Of a DNA stretch of 54,985 nt, positions 7,871 to 17,468 are shown piece by piece. A program made the translations under genes and the position numbers. Position 1 is the stretch's first letter. Each line of letters starts with the position of its first letter. The DNA is from Betaproteobacteria bacterium (lineage in GTDB: Bacteria > Pseudomonadota > Gammaproteobacteria > Burkholderiales > SG8-39), in NCBI GenBank assembly GCA_009693235.1, contig SHXR01000025.1, positions 1-54,985 of the forward strand, read 5' to 3'. Below the pieces are notes generated by a model. It was not told the origin of the DNA. It saw nothing but the letters and a program-made list of their open reading frames with translations, and made no database searches.

Positions 7871-9364
7871 TCAATCTGTTGCCCAATCGCGTGACCTCGC
7901 CACCGCGCGGCGCCAATCATCCAGCATCTGACCGCGCTGATCGGGTGTCATCATCGGCACAATTTCATCGGCCTTCCGCCATTGACTGCTGATTTGATCG
8001 AGCCCGTTCCATACGCCGACTGCAAAGCCTGCAAGGTATGCCGTGCCAAGCGCTGTCGTTTCAAGGGTGGCGGGCCGAATGACCGGTACGCCCAACAGAT
8101 CGGCTTGGACCTGCATGAGAAGTTTGTTGGCGGTCGCGCCGCCATCGACGCGCAGCTCGGTGAGCGTCAGTCCGGCATCGCGCTGCATCGCTTCGAGCAG
8201 CTCGGCAGACTGCAGCGCGATGGCATCGAGTACGGCGCGGGCCAGATGGGCGGCGGTGGTGCCGCGGGTGAGGCCGATCATGGTGCCGCGCGCGCGGGCA
8301 TCCCAGTACGGTGCGCCAAGCCCGGTAAAGGCGGGCACAAACCGTACGCCACCGGCGTCGGGAACGCTGGCAGCAAGGGGTTCGATGTCCGCCGACTTGG
8401 CAATGATGCCAAGGCCGTCGCGTAACCATTGCACCGCGGCGCCCGCAACAAACACACTTCCCTCGAGTGCATAGTGATGACGGCCCGGATCAGCGGTACG
8501 TGTCGTGAGCAGACCGGCGTTCGAGTGAACGCGCTTGGTCCCGGTATTGAGGAGCATGAAGCAGCCGGTACCGTAGGTGTTTTTCGCCATGCCGGCTTGA
8601 TGGCAAGCTTGACCAAACAATGCCGATTGCTGATCGCCGGCAATCCCCGCAATCGCGATCGGCGTTCCAAAGACGGCTGCCGCGGTGTGTCCAAGCACTC
8701 CCGAAGACGGCACGATTTCCGGCATCACTGCGCGGGGCACCCTGAAGTGCCTGAGCAGGTCTTCGTCCCAGGCGTTCTGTTCGATATCGAACAACAGGGT
8801 GCGGGCGCCGTTGCTAGGGTCGGTGGCGTGGATGGCGCCTCCTGACAGTTTGTAGGCGAGCCAGGTGTCGATGGTGCCGAACGCAAGTTCGCCCCGTTCA
8901 GCCCGCGCACGCGCGCCTGCGACATGATCAAGAATCCATGCGATCTTGGTCGCGGAAAAATACGGATCGAGCACTAACCCGGTTTTCGCTCGGACCAGTG
9001 GTTCGAGCCCCTCCTGTTTGAGTTGTTCGCATACCAGGGTAGTACGCCGGTCTTGCCAGACGATGGCCGGCGCAATCGGCACGCCGGTCGTGTGATCCCA
9101 GACGACCGTGGTTTCGCGTTGATTGGCGATGCCGATCGCCGCGATGTCGCGCGCCTGCAGCTGTGCTTTGCTGATCGCTTCGCGCGCCACAGCCAGTTGT
9201 GTGGACCAGATTTCCATCGCGTCATGCTCGACCCAGCCTGGCCGCGGAAAATGCTGGGCGAATTCCCGCTGGGCGAGTGCGCACATGCGCGCCTCGCTAT
9301 CGAAGACGATGGCCCGCGAGCTGGCGGTGCCTTGATCGAGGGCGAGCAGGTAACGGGTAGACAT
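7871..9364 (-). CDS. glpK: Glycerol kinase
   Basis: A 497-residue FGGY-family kinase that phosphorylates glycerol to sn-glycerol 3-phosphate with ATP. The N-terminal phosphate motif is [18 protein letters not shown]. The FGGY family segments [21 protein letters not shown] and the nucleotide-site [12 protein letters not shown] are present, and length is normal. The ATG at 9364 is chosen because GlpK proteins start a few residues before the DQGT motif; the open frame extends further upstream without homology. No glpF or glpD is adjacent, which is unusual. The gene is divergent from sucC, with a shared upstream region of about 130 bp. Confidence 0.92.
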   Translation of the reverse strand: MSTRYLLALDQGTASSRAIVFDSEARMCALAQREFAQHFPRPGWVEHDAMEIWSTQLAVAREAISKAQLQARDIAAIGIANQRETTVVWDHTTGVPIAPAIVWQDRRTTLVCEQLKQEGLEPLVRAKTGLVLDPYFSATKIAWILDHVAGARARAERGELAFGTIDTWLAYKLSGGAIHATDPSNGARTLLFDIEQNAWDEDLLRHFRVPRAVMPEIVPSSGVLGHTAAAVFGTPIAIAGIAGDQQSALFGQACHQAGMAKNTYGTGCFMLLNTGTKRVHSNAGLLTTRTADPGRHHYALEGSVFVAGAAVQWLRDGLGIIAKSADIEPLAASVPDAGGVRFVPAFTGLGAPYWDARARGTMIGLTRGTTAAHLARAVLDAIALQSAELLEAMQRDAGLTLTELRVDGGATANKLLMQVQADLLGVPVIRPATLETTALGTAYLAGFAVGVWNGLDQISSQWRKADEIVPMMTPDQRGQMLDDWRRAVARSRDWATD

Positions 9365-9495
9365 GATGGCAGTCGAAAATCGAGGGTGGATCTCGACATA
9401 TTGCAACAGGTGGTCCGCTGACGCCCGCCAAGCGGATGAAAGGACGCCGTCACACCGTGATAACATTTGCGCATCGCGGCATGCTGAGAAGAACG

Positions 9496-10662
9496 ATGAA
9501 AATCCATGAGTATCAGGCGAAGGAAGTATTGCGGCGATTCGGCGTGCCGACGCCGCGCGGTATTCCTTGCACGAACGTCGATGAAGCGCTCAAGGCGGCA
9601 CAGTCGCTTGGCGGCAAAGTGTGGGTCGTCAAAGCGCAGATCCATGCCGGTGGCCGTGGCAAGGGCGGTGGCGTGAAGGTCGCCAAATCTATCGACGAGG
9701 TAAAGAAATACGCGACGCAGATTCTTGGCATGCAACTGGTCACGCATCAGACGGGGCCTGAGGGTCAGAAAGTACGGCGCCTCCTGGTTGAGGAAGGTGC
9801 GGACATCAAGAAAGAGTTGTACGTCGCGATGCTGGTCGATCGCGTGACCCAGCGCGTCACCTTGATGGCGAGCGCGGAAGGCGGCATGGACATCGAAGAG
9901 GTCGCCGCCAAGCATCCGGAGAAAATCTTCCGGGTTACGATTGATCCGGCGACTGGCCTCTTGGCTGCCGATGCGACCGATGTGGCGCGCAAACTGGGTA
10001 TTCCCGATGCCGCGCACGCGCAGGCGAGTGCGGTGTTCCAAGGGCTGTACCGCGCGTTCGTCGAAACCGATGCGAGCCTCGCGGAAATTAATCCGTTGAT
10101 CGTCACCGGCGCCGGGCAAATCGTCGCGCTCGATGGCAAGTTCGATTTCGACGGTAATGCGTTGTTCCGTCATCCGGATATTCTGGCGATGCGCGATCTC
10201 GATGAAGAGGATCCGTCGGAAGTCGAAGCCTCCAAATTCGATCTGAACTACATCTCGCTCGATGGCAATATCGGCTGTCTGGTGAACGGCGCGGGCTTGG
10301 CGATGGCGACCATGGATACCATCAAACTCTACGGCGGCAGCCCGGCGAATTTTCTCGATGTGGGTGGCGGTGCGACGACCGAAAAAGTGACCGAGGCCTT
10401 CAAGATCATGTTGCGCAAACCCGATCTGAAGGCGATTCTCGTCAACATTTTCGGCGGCATTATGAAGTGCGACACGATCGCCCAAGGCGTGGTTGCCGCT
10501 GCGCGCGAAGTGAAGTTCGCGGTGCCGTTGGTGGTGCGCATGAAGGGTACCAATGAGGAACTCGGCAAGAAGATCCTGGCCGATTCGGGTTTGCCGATCA
10601 TCGGGGCGAACAATATGGCGGAGGCGGGTGAGCGTGTGGTAGCCGCCGCGCGCGCGCATTAG
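9496..10662 (+). CDS. sucC: Succinate--CoA ligase, ADP-forming, beta subunit
   Basis: A 388-residue beta subunit of succinyl-CoA synthetase, which converts succinyl-CoA to succinate with substrate-level phosphorylation in the TCA cycle. It begins [20 protein letters not shown]. The ATP-grasp lysine and glycine-rich loop are in [16 protein letters not shown], Mg-binding residues in AEINPLIVT, and the phosphohistidine-contact loop in [11 protein letters not shown]. Malate thiokinase (MtkA) of the serine cycle is a close relative and a C1 theme runs through the window, but the sequence matches SucC better. It is followed by sucD after 26 bp. Confidence 0.9.
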   Translation: MKIHEYQAKEVLRRFGVPTPRGIPCTNVDEALKAAQSLGGKVWVVKAQIHAGGRGKGGGVKVAKSIDEVKKYATQILGMQLVTHQTGPEGQKVRRLLVEEGADIKKELYVAMLVDRVTQRVTLMASAEGGMDIEEVAAKHPEKIFRVTIDPATGLLAADATDVARKLGIPDAAHAQASAVFQGLYRAFVETDASLAEINPLIVTGAGQIVALDGKFDFDGNALFRHPDILAMRDLDEEDPSEVEASKFDLNYISLDGNIGCLVNGAGLAMATMDTIKLYGGSPANFLDVGGGATTEKVTEAFKIMLRKPDLKAILVNIFGGIMKCDTIAQGVVAAAREVKFAVPLVVRMKGTNEELGKKILADSGLPIIGANNMAEAGERVVAAARAH

Positions 10663-10688
10663 TCCTGCACTTTTTCCGAAAGAGACGC

Positions 10689-11570
10689 ATGTCGATTCTA
10701 GTCAACAAGAACACTCGCGTCGTTACCCAAGGCATCACTGGAAAGACGGGGCAATTTCATACCCGCACGTCGCGCGAATACGCGCTTGGCAGGCAATGTT
10801 TCGTCGCTGGAGTGAATCCCAAGAAGGCGGGTGAAGATTTCGAAGGCATTCCGATTTTTGCCTCGGTGGCTGACGCGAAGGCAAAAACCGACGTGAATAC
10901 TTCCGTCATCTACGTGCCGCCACCGTTCGCGGCCGCTGCGATCTGGGAGGCCGTCGAGGCCGATCTCGATCTGGTCATCTGCATCACCGAGGGCATTCCG
11001 GTGCGGGATATGGTCGATCTTCGCGATCGCATGCGCAAACAAAATCGACGTGCACTATTGGCCGGGCCTAACTGTCCGGGCGTGATCACACCGGATGAAA
11101 TCAAGATCGGCATCATGCCAGGCCACATCCATAAAAAGGGCCGCATTGGCGTGGTGTCCCGTTCCGGTACGCTAACTTACGAGGTGGTCGGGCAGCTCAC
11201 TGAGTTGGGTCTTGGGCAATCGTCTGCGGTGGGCATCGGTGGCGATCCGGTCAACGGTTTGAAGCATATCGATGTCATGAAGTTGTTCAACGACGATCCG
11301 GAAACGGATGCGGTCGTGATGATCGGCGAGATCGGCGGCGATGATGAAGAGACCGCGGCGCGCTGGGTCAAAGCTAATATGAAAAAGCCGGTGGTGGGCT
11401 TTATCGCGGGCGCCACTGCGCCGCCCGGTAAACGCATGGGACATGCAGGCGCCATTATTTCCGGTGGCAAGGGCACGGCGCAGGAGAAGCTTGCGGTGAT
11501 GGAATCGTGCGGCATTAAGGTGACGCGCAATCCCGCCGAGATGGGGAAGCTGCTGAAATCGGTGCTTTAG
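10689..11570 (+). CDS. sucD: Succinate--CoA ligase, ADP-forming, alpha subunit
   Basis: A 293-residue alpha subunit that carries the phosphohistidine of succinyl-CoA synthetase. The CoA-binding Rossmann start is [17 protein letters not shown], the nucleotide-fold loop is [15 protein letters not shown], and the active-site histidine lies in [14 protein letters not shown] near residue 250. Length matches E. coli SucD. It sits in an operon with sucC and may extend into the class II aldolase 52 bp downstream. No sucAB or other TCA gene is present. Confidence 0.92.
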   Translation: MSILVNKNTRVVTQGITGKTGQFHTRTSREYALGRQCFVAGVNPKKAGEDFEGIPIFASVADAKAKTDVNTSVIYVPPPFAAAAIWEAVEADLDLVICITEGIPVRDMVDLRDRMRKQNRRALLAGPNCPGVITPDEIKIGIMPGHIHKKGRIGVVSRSGTLTYEVVGQLTELGLGQSSAVGIGGDPVNGLKHIDVMKLFNDDPETDAVVMIGEIGGDDEETAARWVKANMKKPVVGFIAGATAPPGKRMGHAGAIISGGKGTAQEKLAVMESCGIKVTRNPAEMGKLLKSVL

Positions 11571-11622
11571 ACGCAATCCTTGCGAGCCGTCGGGACGGCG
11601 GCTTTCGACCGAGGAGATTTGC

Positions 11623-12378
11623 ATGGTAAGGCCAGTAAAACTCGATATCCAGGTTGTCCAGCAGTTTCTGAAATACGCGCGGCTGCTGTCACAGCGTGGC
11701 TACGTCCACAATACGCTCGGCAACATCGTGCTGCGCGTGCCGCATCCGGATTTTCAACATGGTGTTGCCTACACCAAGCACGCGGAACTCTCGCTGGAGG
11801 AAATGGACGAGCGCAATATCGTCATCACCGATATTCCGACCAGCAAAAGCCTCGTTGGCGATCGGATCACCAGTATCGGCCACAATCTCAGCCGAGAAAT
11901 CCTCAGACTGCGCCCGGATATCAACGCGACCATCCATGTCCATGACGATGCCATGATCGCGTTCTTCGGTTCGGGCGCCTTTACCGAGATCCGCACGATC
12001 TCGCTCGATCTGCCGTTCGTGCTGGGCAAACCAATTCACTATGTGCCCGCCCATGTTGATGTTGAGGCGGATGTGTCGAGCGTTGCCTCGTTTATCCAGA
12101 ATACCAACTCGGTCATGTTGCTTGGGCATGGCATGACCCTCCTTGGGCGCACCATTTCGGAGGCGTACCATCGGCTGAATTCACTGACGGCCGAGATTCG
12201 CCGCAATATCACGGCCGAGCAGCTTGCGCGCCTGCACGGTGCCAAGCCGCACTACCGTTCGAATGAAGAAATCGAGTCGATGTACCGCTTCGCTGAGGCG
12301 ATTATTTATCCCAAGCGGGCCGAACACGTCATGCAGGAAGACCATGTGCAACAGGCGAGCGGTGCGCGTGCCACATAG
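11623..12378 (+). CDS. Class II aldolase/adducin-family protein
   Basis: A 251-residue zinc-dependent class II aldolase/epimerase-fold protein. The zinc-binding pair is in TIHVHDDAMI, and a third histidine is probably in LLGHGMTLLG. The early motif RGYVHNTLGNIVLRV corresponds to the usual substrate phosphate or carboxylate-binding segment. Family members are fuculose- or ribulose-phosphate aldolases and epimerases, or decarboxylases of hydroxylated acids. The substrate here cannot be named. It follows sucD by 52 bp, with a purine-rich GAGGAG ribosome site before ATG 11623, and lies just upstream of the regulatory site before fdhB. Confidence 0.7.
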   Translation: MVRPVKLDIQVVQQFLKYARLLSQRGYVHNTLGNIVLRVPHPDFQHGVAYTKHAELSLEEMDERNIVITDIPTSKSLVGDRITSIGHNLSREILRLRPDINATIHVHDDAMIAFFGSGAFTEIRTISLDLPFVLGKPIHYVPAHVDVEADVSSVASFIQNTNSVMLLGHGMTLLGRTISEAYHRLNSLTAEIRRNITAEQLARLHGAKPHYRSNEEIESMYRFAEAIIYPKRAEHVMQEDHVQQASGARAT

Positions 12379-12391
12379 CCGGCCGAGCCCT

Positions 12392-12405
12392 CATTGACGT
12401 GCGTC
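12392..12405. promoter_or_regulatory. FNR/Crp-type operator upstream of fdhBA
   Basis: TTGACGTGCGTCAA is a perfect palindrome of TTGAC half-sites spaced by four bases. A weak -10 candidate TAGCAT lies at 12430-12435, 31.5 bp from the operator centre, the class II activator geometry (about -41.5). Near-identical sites precede fhs (32429) and oxc (39080). Confidence 0.6.
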
Positions 12406-12493
12406 AATAGCGCTTTCCGGCGCGGGCGTTAGCATGCGTGCGGGCGGCGGCGGACGCAGCCCCTTTCAATCGCCATAATTCTTGAGAATCGGC

Positions 12494-14239
12494 ATGCCAA
12501 GCACGGTCATTCCCATCAAACAGATCAAGATGCGCTCGACGCCGAAAGGCCGTCAGGTCGAGCCGGCCGCCTTGGCCGAAGTGCAGGCATTGCTTGGCGC
12601 CGCACCGCGTCGTCGCGATGCGCTCATCGAGCATCTGCATAAGATCCAGGATCGCTACGGCCATCTCGCGGATCGGCACATCGTGGCGCTCGCCGCCGAG
12701 ATGAAGCTCTCGATGACCGAAGTCTATGAGGTCGCGACCTTCTATCACCACTTCGATGTCGTCCGGGACGGCGAATCGCCACCTGCTGCGATCACCGTGC
12801 GCGTATGTGAATCGCTTTCCTGCGAAATTGCGGGTGCCCGTGCACTGCTCGAGCGGCTGCCCGTCCTACTCGGCGCGGGTGTTCGAGTGATCCCGGCGCC
12901 TTGCATCGGCCGGTGTGAATCCGCGCCGGCGTGCGCAGTGGGACAGCACCCGGTGTTGAACGCCACCGTTGAAGCCGTGCAAGCGCTGGTCGAGAAAAAA
13001 GCCACCGTGCATCCTGCCGCGCCGGTCGCAGCGAGCGCCGCGCATGTGAAGGTGCAAGATTACAACGCACCGGGTGAAGTGAGCCCGGCATTCATCGATC
13101 TTGAGCATTACCGCGCCGCGGGCGGCTATGCGCTCTTGAAGAACTGCGTCGATGGCAAGAAAACCCGCGAAGAAATCATGCGCGTCATGGAACATTCCGG
13201 TCTCAGGGGCCTGGGTGGCGCCGGATTTCCAACCGGACGAAAATGGCGCATCGTCGCCGCGGAGCCCGCGCCGCGTCTGATGGCGGTCAACATCGATGAG
13301 GGCGAGCCGGGCACCTTCAAGGATCGCTATTTTCTCGAGCGCGATCCACATCGATTCCTTGAGGGGATGCTAATTGCTGCATGGGCGGTGGAGATCTTCG
13401 AGGTCTACATCTACCTGCGGGATGAGTACGCCGGTTGTCGTGCGCTGCTCGAGCAGGAACTTGCCAAGCTGCATGCGAGCGCACCCTGCAAGCTACCGGC
13501 GATCCATTTGCGCCGCGGCGCCGGTGCGTACATCTGCGGTGAAGAATCGGCGATGATCGAATCGATCGAAGGCAAACGCGGCATGCCGCGCCTGCGTCCG
13601 CCATATGTTGCGCAAGTCGGACTGTTTGGTCGGCCAACGCTTGAACACAACATGGAAACCGTGTTCTGGGTGCGTGAGATCGTCGAGCGCGGCCCCGAAT
13701 GGTTTGCAGGTCAGGGCCGCAATGGCCGCAAGGGCCTGCGCTCGTTCTCGGTGAGCGGTCGCGTGCGAAAGCCGGGTGTCCATGTGGCCCCTGCCGGCAT
13801 CACGATCAAAGAATTGATCGAAGAATTCTGCGACGGCATGCAGGAAGGGCACGTGTTCTACGGCTATCTACCAGGCGGTGCATCAGGCGGAATCCTACCC
13901 GCATCGATGAGCGACATCCCGCTCGATTTCGATACGCTGAATCAATACGGATGTTTCATCGGTTCGGCGGCGGTTATGGTGTTGTCGCAACATGATCGCG
14001 CGACCGATGCAGCGCGCAACATGATGAAGTTTTTTGCCGATGAGTCGTGCGGCCAGTGCACGCCATGTCGGGTCGGCACCGCGAAAGCCGTGCAATTGAT
14101 GAACACGACGCAATGGGATCAGGCGCTCCTCAAGGAACTTTCGCAGGCGATGATGGACGCTTCGATCTGCGGTTTGGGGCAAGCGGCGCCGAATCCGGCG
14201 TTGTGTGTGATGAAGTATTTCACGCATGAGCTTGACTAG
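12494..14239 (+). CDS. fdhB: NAD-dependent formate dehydrogenase beta subunit (fused NuoE-NuoF type)
   Basis: A 581-residue diaphorase subunit that passes electrons from the formate-oxidising alpha subunit to NAD+. Residues about 20-165 are a NuoE-like thioredoxin-fold domain with [2Fe-2S] cysteines (RVCESLSCE and APCIGRCESAPAC). Residues about 190-580 are NuoF-like: the FMN loop GLRGLGGAGFPTGRKW, the NADH-site segment GAGAYICGEESAMIES and the [4Fe-4S] motif ESCGQCTPCRVG. Separate FdsG and FdsB occur in many bacteria; the fused form resembles the Fdh1 beta subunit of Methylobacterium. ATG 12494 is used rather than a TTG four codons upstream. fdhA follows after a palindromic repeat. Confidence 0.88.
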   Translation: MPSTVIPIKQIKMRSTPKGRQVEPAALAEVQALLGAAPRRRDALIEHLHKIQDRYGHLADRHIVALAAEMKLSMTEVYEVATFYHHFDVVRDGESPPAAITVRVCESLSCEIAGARALLERLPVLLGAGVRVIPAPCIGRCESAPACAVGQHPVLNATVEAVQALVEKKATVHPAAPVAASAAHVKVQDYNAPGEVSPAFIDLEHYRAAGGYALLKNCVDGKKTREEIMRVMEHSGLRGLGGAGFPTGRKWRIVAAEPAPRLMAVNIDEGEPGTFKDRYFLERDPHRFLEGMLIAAWAVEIFEVYIYLRDEYAGCRALLEQELAKLHASAPCKLPAIHLRRGAGAYICGEESAMIESIEGKRGMPRLRPPYVAQVGLFGRPTLEHNMETVFWVREIVERGPEWFAGQGRNGRKGLRSFSVSGRVRKPGVHVAPAGITIKELIEEFCDGMQEGHVFYGYLPGGASGGILPASMSDIPLDFDTLNQYGCFIGSAAVMVLSQHDRATDAARNMMKFFADESCGQCTPCRVGTAKAVQLMNTTQWDQALLKELSQAMMDASICGLGQAAPNPALCVMKYFTHELD

Positions 14240-14243
14240 AGCC

Positions 14244-14400
14244 TTCACCGCAAAGTACGCAAAGTACGCAACGGAAAAGAAAAGACGGGAAGCGTCGTTG
14301 AGTATTGATCGAACGAGACCGACTTTTGCTACGACCGGCGCGCTGGATATTACTGACGTATTTCTTCAACCTTTGCGTCCTTCGCGTCCATTGCGGTGAA
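14244..14400. repeat. 157-bp palindromic element (MITE-like) between fdhB and fdhA
   Basis: The ends are perfect 10-bp inverted repeats TTCACCGCAA and TTGCGGTGAA. The similarity continues inward for about 31 bases per arm. Each arm is made of 9-bp tandem units (GCAAAGTAC on the left, TTGCGTCC-like on the right). The centre has no credible reading frame. It begins five bases after the fdhB stop and ends 23 bases before the fdhA start. It looks like a small non-autonomous repeat inserted in an operon, and its RNA would fold into a long hairpin. Confidence 0.75.
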
Positions 14401-14423
14401 ATATTAGGAAAGAGAGTAGCACT

Positions 14424-17276
14424 ATGACCGCCATCATCAAACACGAAATCGCTGCTTTGCCGGTTGAGTTCAAGCTCAATGGTCAGACGGTCATCGGGCG
14501 CAAGGATGAAACGATCCTGCAGACGGCAAAGAAACACGGCATCGAGATTCCGCATCTTTGCTATATGGAAGGCATGCGCCCAGACGGCAATTGCCGCGCC
14601 TGCGTCGTCGAGGTGAAGGGCGAGCGCGTGCTGGCGCCGTCTTGCTGTCGGTATCCGCAAGATGGCATGGAAGTGACCTCCAACAATTCGCGCGCGGTGG
14701 CATCGCAAAAGATGGTGCTGGAATTGTTGCTGTCTGATATGCCCGAGGGCGCGCGTGACGCAACCACTGCGCAGTCACCCTATCGGTCCGATTCGGAATT
14801 GCATGCCTGGGCCCGCAAGCTGTCGGTCGGTGCGCCACGTTTCGAGGCGCGCGCACAGCCGGCCTGTGACGTTTCGCATCCTGCTATTGCGGTCAATCTC
14901 GATGCTTGTATTCAGTGCACCCGCTGTGTGCGCGCCTGTCGTGAAGTGCAGGTGAATGATGTGATCGGTTATGCGTCGCGCGGCGAGCATTCGAAGATCG
15001 TGTTCGATTTGGGTGACGCAATGGGCGAGAGTACCTGCGTGGCGTGCGGTGAATGTGTGCAGGCTTGCCCGACCGGCGCGCTGATGCCCGCGCACCACGT
15101 TGGACTCAAGGTGGTGGACGAGACTGTCGATTCCCTTTGCCCCTACTGCGGGGTCGGGTGCCAACTCACCTATCACATCAAGGACAACCACATCATTCAG
15201 GTATCGGGCCGCGCGGGCCCATCGAACCAGAATCGGTTGTGCGTCAAGGGCCGTTACGGTTTCGATTACGTGCATCACAAGCAGCGATTGGCGAAGCCAC
15301 TCATTCGCCGCACCGACGCGCCGAAGTCAGCGGAAGCGTTGCTCGATCCGGCACGCTGGAGTGAAGTGTTCCGCGAGGTGACTTGGGATGAAGCGCTCGA
15401 TGTCGCCGCACGTGGCCTGCGTTCGATTCGCGATAACTTCGGCAAGCGTTCGCTCGCCGGATTTGGTTCGGCGAAGGGTTCCAATGAAGAGGCGTATCTC
15501 TTCCAGAAGCTCGTTCGCACCGGGTTTGGATCGAACAACGTCGATCACTGCACGCGCCTGTGTCATGCCTCGTCGGTGGCCGCGTTGATGGAAGGGATCA
15601 ATTCGGGCGCGGTGTCGAACCCAGTGCGCGACGTGCTGCATGCCGAAGTGATTTTCTTGATTGGCGCCAATCCCACGGTGAATCACCCGGTCGCCGCCAC
15701 CTGGATGAAAAACGCCGTCAAGCGGGGCGCCAAACTGATCGTCGCCGATCCGCGTCGCGGCGATCTGGCGCGTCATGCCACGCATAATCTGCAGTTCAAG
15801 GCCGACACCGACGTGGCATTGCTGAATGCATTGCTCCACACGATTGTCGAGGAGAAGCTCGCTGATGAGGCCTTCATCAAGGAACGAACGGCGGGCTATG
15901 AAGCACTTCGCGAGAACGTGAAGAAATTCAGTCCGGAGGCGATGGCACCCGTCTGTGGCATTCCCGCCCAAACGATTCGGGAAGTCGCACGGCTTTACGC
16001 GACATCGAAGGCCTCGATGATCCTCTGGGGTATGGGTATTTCGCAGCACATCCACGGCACCGACAATGCGCGCTGTCTGATTGCCCTTGCCATGGTCACC
16101 GGCCAGATCGGCAAACGCGGTACCGGCTTGCATCCCTTGCGTGGACAAAACAATGTGCAGGGCGCATCGGATGCCGGGTTGATTCCAATGGTGTATCCGG
16201 ATTATCAATCGGTTGCCAATCCGGAATCGCGCGCGCGCTTTGAGAAACTCTGGGGCGTTGCGCTCGATCCGCAACCGGGACTCACGGTGGTGGAGATCAT
16301 GAAAGCGGCTGCTGCGAAGCAGGTTCGCGGGATGTACATCATGGGCGAGAACCCTGCGATGTCCGATCCGGATGTCAACCATGTCCGTGAAGCGCTGGCC
16401 ACCCTCGATCATCTCGTGGTGCAAGACATCTTCTTGACCGAGACTGCCTCGTTTGCTGACGTCGTGCTGCCCGCTACCGCATTCCCTGAGAAGACCGGCA
16501 CGTTCTCCAACACCGATCGGCAGGTGCAATTGGGCCGTAAAGCGATCGACCCGCCGGGTGACGCGCGTGAAGATCTTTGGATCATTCAGGAGCTTGCGCG
16601 TCGCCTCGATCAGGACTGGCAATACTCTGGGCCGGCCGATGTCTTCAACGAAATGCGTCAGGCGATGGATTCCATTCGCGGTATTACCTGGGAAAGGCTA
16701 GAGCGCGATTCGTCGGTCACCTATCCGTGCCATGAGGAAGGCGACCCGGGTGATGAAGTCGTGTTCACGACCGTGTTCCCGACCGCAACCGGCCGCGCGA
16801 AACTGGTCCCTGCCGATCTGATTCCGGCTGCTGAACAGCCCGATGCCGATTTCCCGATGGTGCTCATCACCGGCCGGCAACTCGAACACTGGCATACCGG
16901 CGCGATGACCCGCCGCGCCAGCGTACTCGATGCGATCGAACCCGAACCCATGGTGTCGATGCATCCGCTCGATCTCGATCGATTGGGTGTACGGGCGGGT
17001 GGGCTGGTGACGGTCGAATCACGCCGTGGTGCGATCGCTCTCTATGCACGCGCCGATGAAGGCACACCACTCGGCGCGATATTTATTCCCTTTGCATTCT
17101 ATGAAGCGGCGGCCAACAAGCTCACTAATCCGGTGCTCGATCCGTTCGGGAAGATTCCCGAATTCAAATACTGTGCGGTGCGGGTGAAAAACGGTGGTGA
17201 GACGCCTCTGCGCGTGAGTGATGCGTTCGGTGGCGGGCAAGCGGCGGACTCGATTGCGCGGGTCTTGGCGACGTAA
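14424..17276 (+). CDS. fdhA: Formate dehydrogenase alpha subunit (Mo/W-bis-MGD, NuoG-like N-terminus)
   Basis: A 950-residue catalytic subunit that oxidises formate to CO2. The N-terminus holds a [2Fe-2S] ferredoxin domain (C46, C57, C60, C74). Two [4Fe-4S] sets follow: C162/165/168/172 in CIQCTRCVRAC and C205/208/211/215 in CVACGECVQAC. The molybdopterin part begins with CPYCGVGC (C239, C242, C246, plus C273). The metal ligand is a cysteine, not selenocysteine: C380 followed by H381 in HCTRLCHASS. The C-terminal MGD-binding domain includes GRQLEHWHTGAMTRR. Only beta and alpha are present, with no FdsC/FdsD-type accessory genes, as in two-subunit Fdh1-type enzymes. Tungsten or molybdenum use cannot be told from sequence. 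Confidence 0.92.
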   Translation: MTAIIKHEIAALPVEFKLNGQTVIGRKDETILQTAKKHGIEIPHLCYMEGMRPDGNCRACVVEVKGERVLAPSCCRYPQDGMEVTSNNSRAVASQKMVLELLLSDMPEGARDATTAQSPYRSDSELHAWARKLSVGAPRFEARAQPACDVSHPAIAVNLDACIQCTRCVRACREVQVNDVIGYASRGEHSKIVFDLGDAMGESTCVACGECVQACPTGALMPAHHVGLKVVDETVDSLCPYCGVGCQLTYHIKDNHIIQVSGRAGPSNQNRLCVKGRYGFDYVHHKQRLAKPLIRRTDAPKSAEALLDPARWSEVFREVTWDEALDVAARGLRSIRDNFGKRSLAGFGSAKGSNEEAYLFQKLVRTGFGSNNVDHCTRLCHASSVAALMEGINSGAVSNPVRDVLHAEVIFLIGANPTVNHPVAATWMKNAVKRGAKLIVADPRRGDLARHATHNLQFKADTDVALLNALLHTIVEEKLADEAFIKERTAGYEALRENVKKFSPEAMAPVCGIPAQTIREVARLYATSKASMILWGMGISQHIHGTDNARCLIALAMVTGQIGKRGTGLHPLRGQNNVQGASDAGLIPMVYPDYQSVANPESRARFEKLWGVALDPQPGLTVVEIMKAAAAKQVRGMYIMGENPAMSDPDVNHVREALATLDHLVVQDIFLTETASFADVVLPATAFPEKTGTFSNTDRQVQLGRKAIDPPGDAREDLWIIQELARRLDQDWQYSGPADVFNEMRQAMDSIRGITWERLERDSSVTYPCHEEGDPGDEVVFTTVFPTATGRAKLVPADLIPAAEQPDADFPMVLITGRQLEHWHTGAMTRRASVLDAIEPEPMVSMHPLDLDRLGVRAGGLVTVESRRGAIALYARADEGTPLGAIFIPFAFYEAAANKLTNPVLDPFGKIPEFKYCAVRVKNGGETPLRVSDAFGGGQAADSIARVLAT

Positions 17277-17468
17277 GCAGTGCTCATTCGAGCGGCGCGG
17301 CATTACACTCGATCGATCTGGTGATGGCTGCCGCGAATTCGATTACCGATTCATGAGCGCCTTCCCATTGCGCTCTGCGATACGTCAAATAGTGCAGGCG
17401 GCGGGGCTATGATGCGGGATAGTCTCGAGCCACGTATGCTGGTCACCTTCCCTGTCCATGAATGATCG

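Noticed and set aside
9466..10659. A 561-codon minus-strand frame across sucC and the glpK start
   Set aside because: It is antisense to sucC and out of frame with glpK; composition is histidine/arginine-rich as expected for a shadow frame.
9496..11570. sucCD read as malate thiokinase mtkAB of the serine cycle
   Set aside because: The C1 context invites it, but the sequences match SucC/SucD more closely and no other serine-cycle gene (glyA, hpr, mcl operon) is adjacent.
14899..16622. Long minus-strand frame opposite fdhA
   Set aside because: Antisense shadow; no motif, and fdhA is unambiguous.
14424..17276. Selenocysteine in formate dehydrogenase
   Set aside because: The metal-ligand position is an ordinary cysteine codon (RLCHAS) and no in-frame TGA or SECIS-like hairpin follows.
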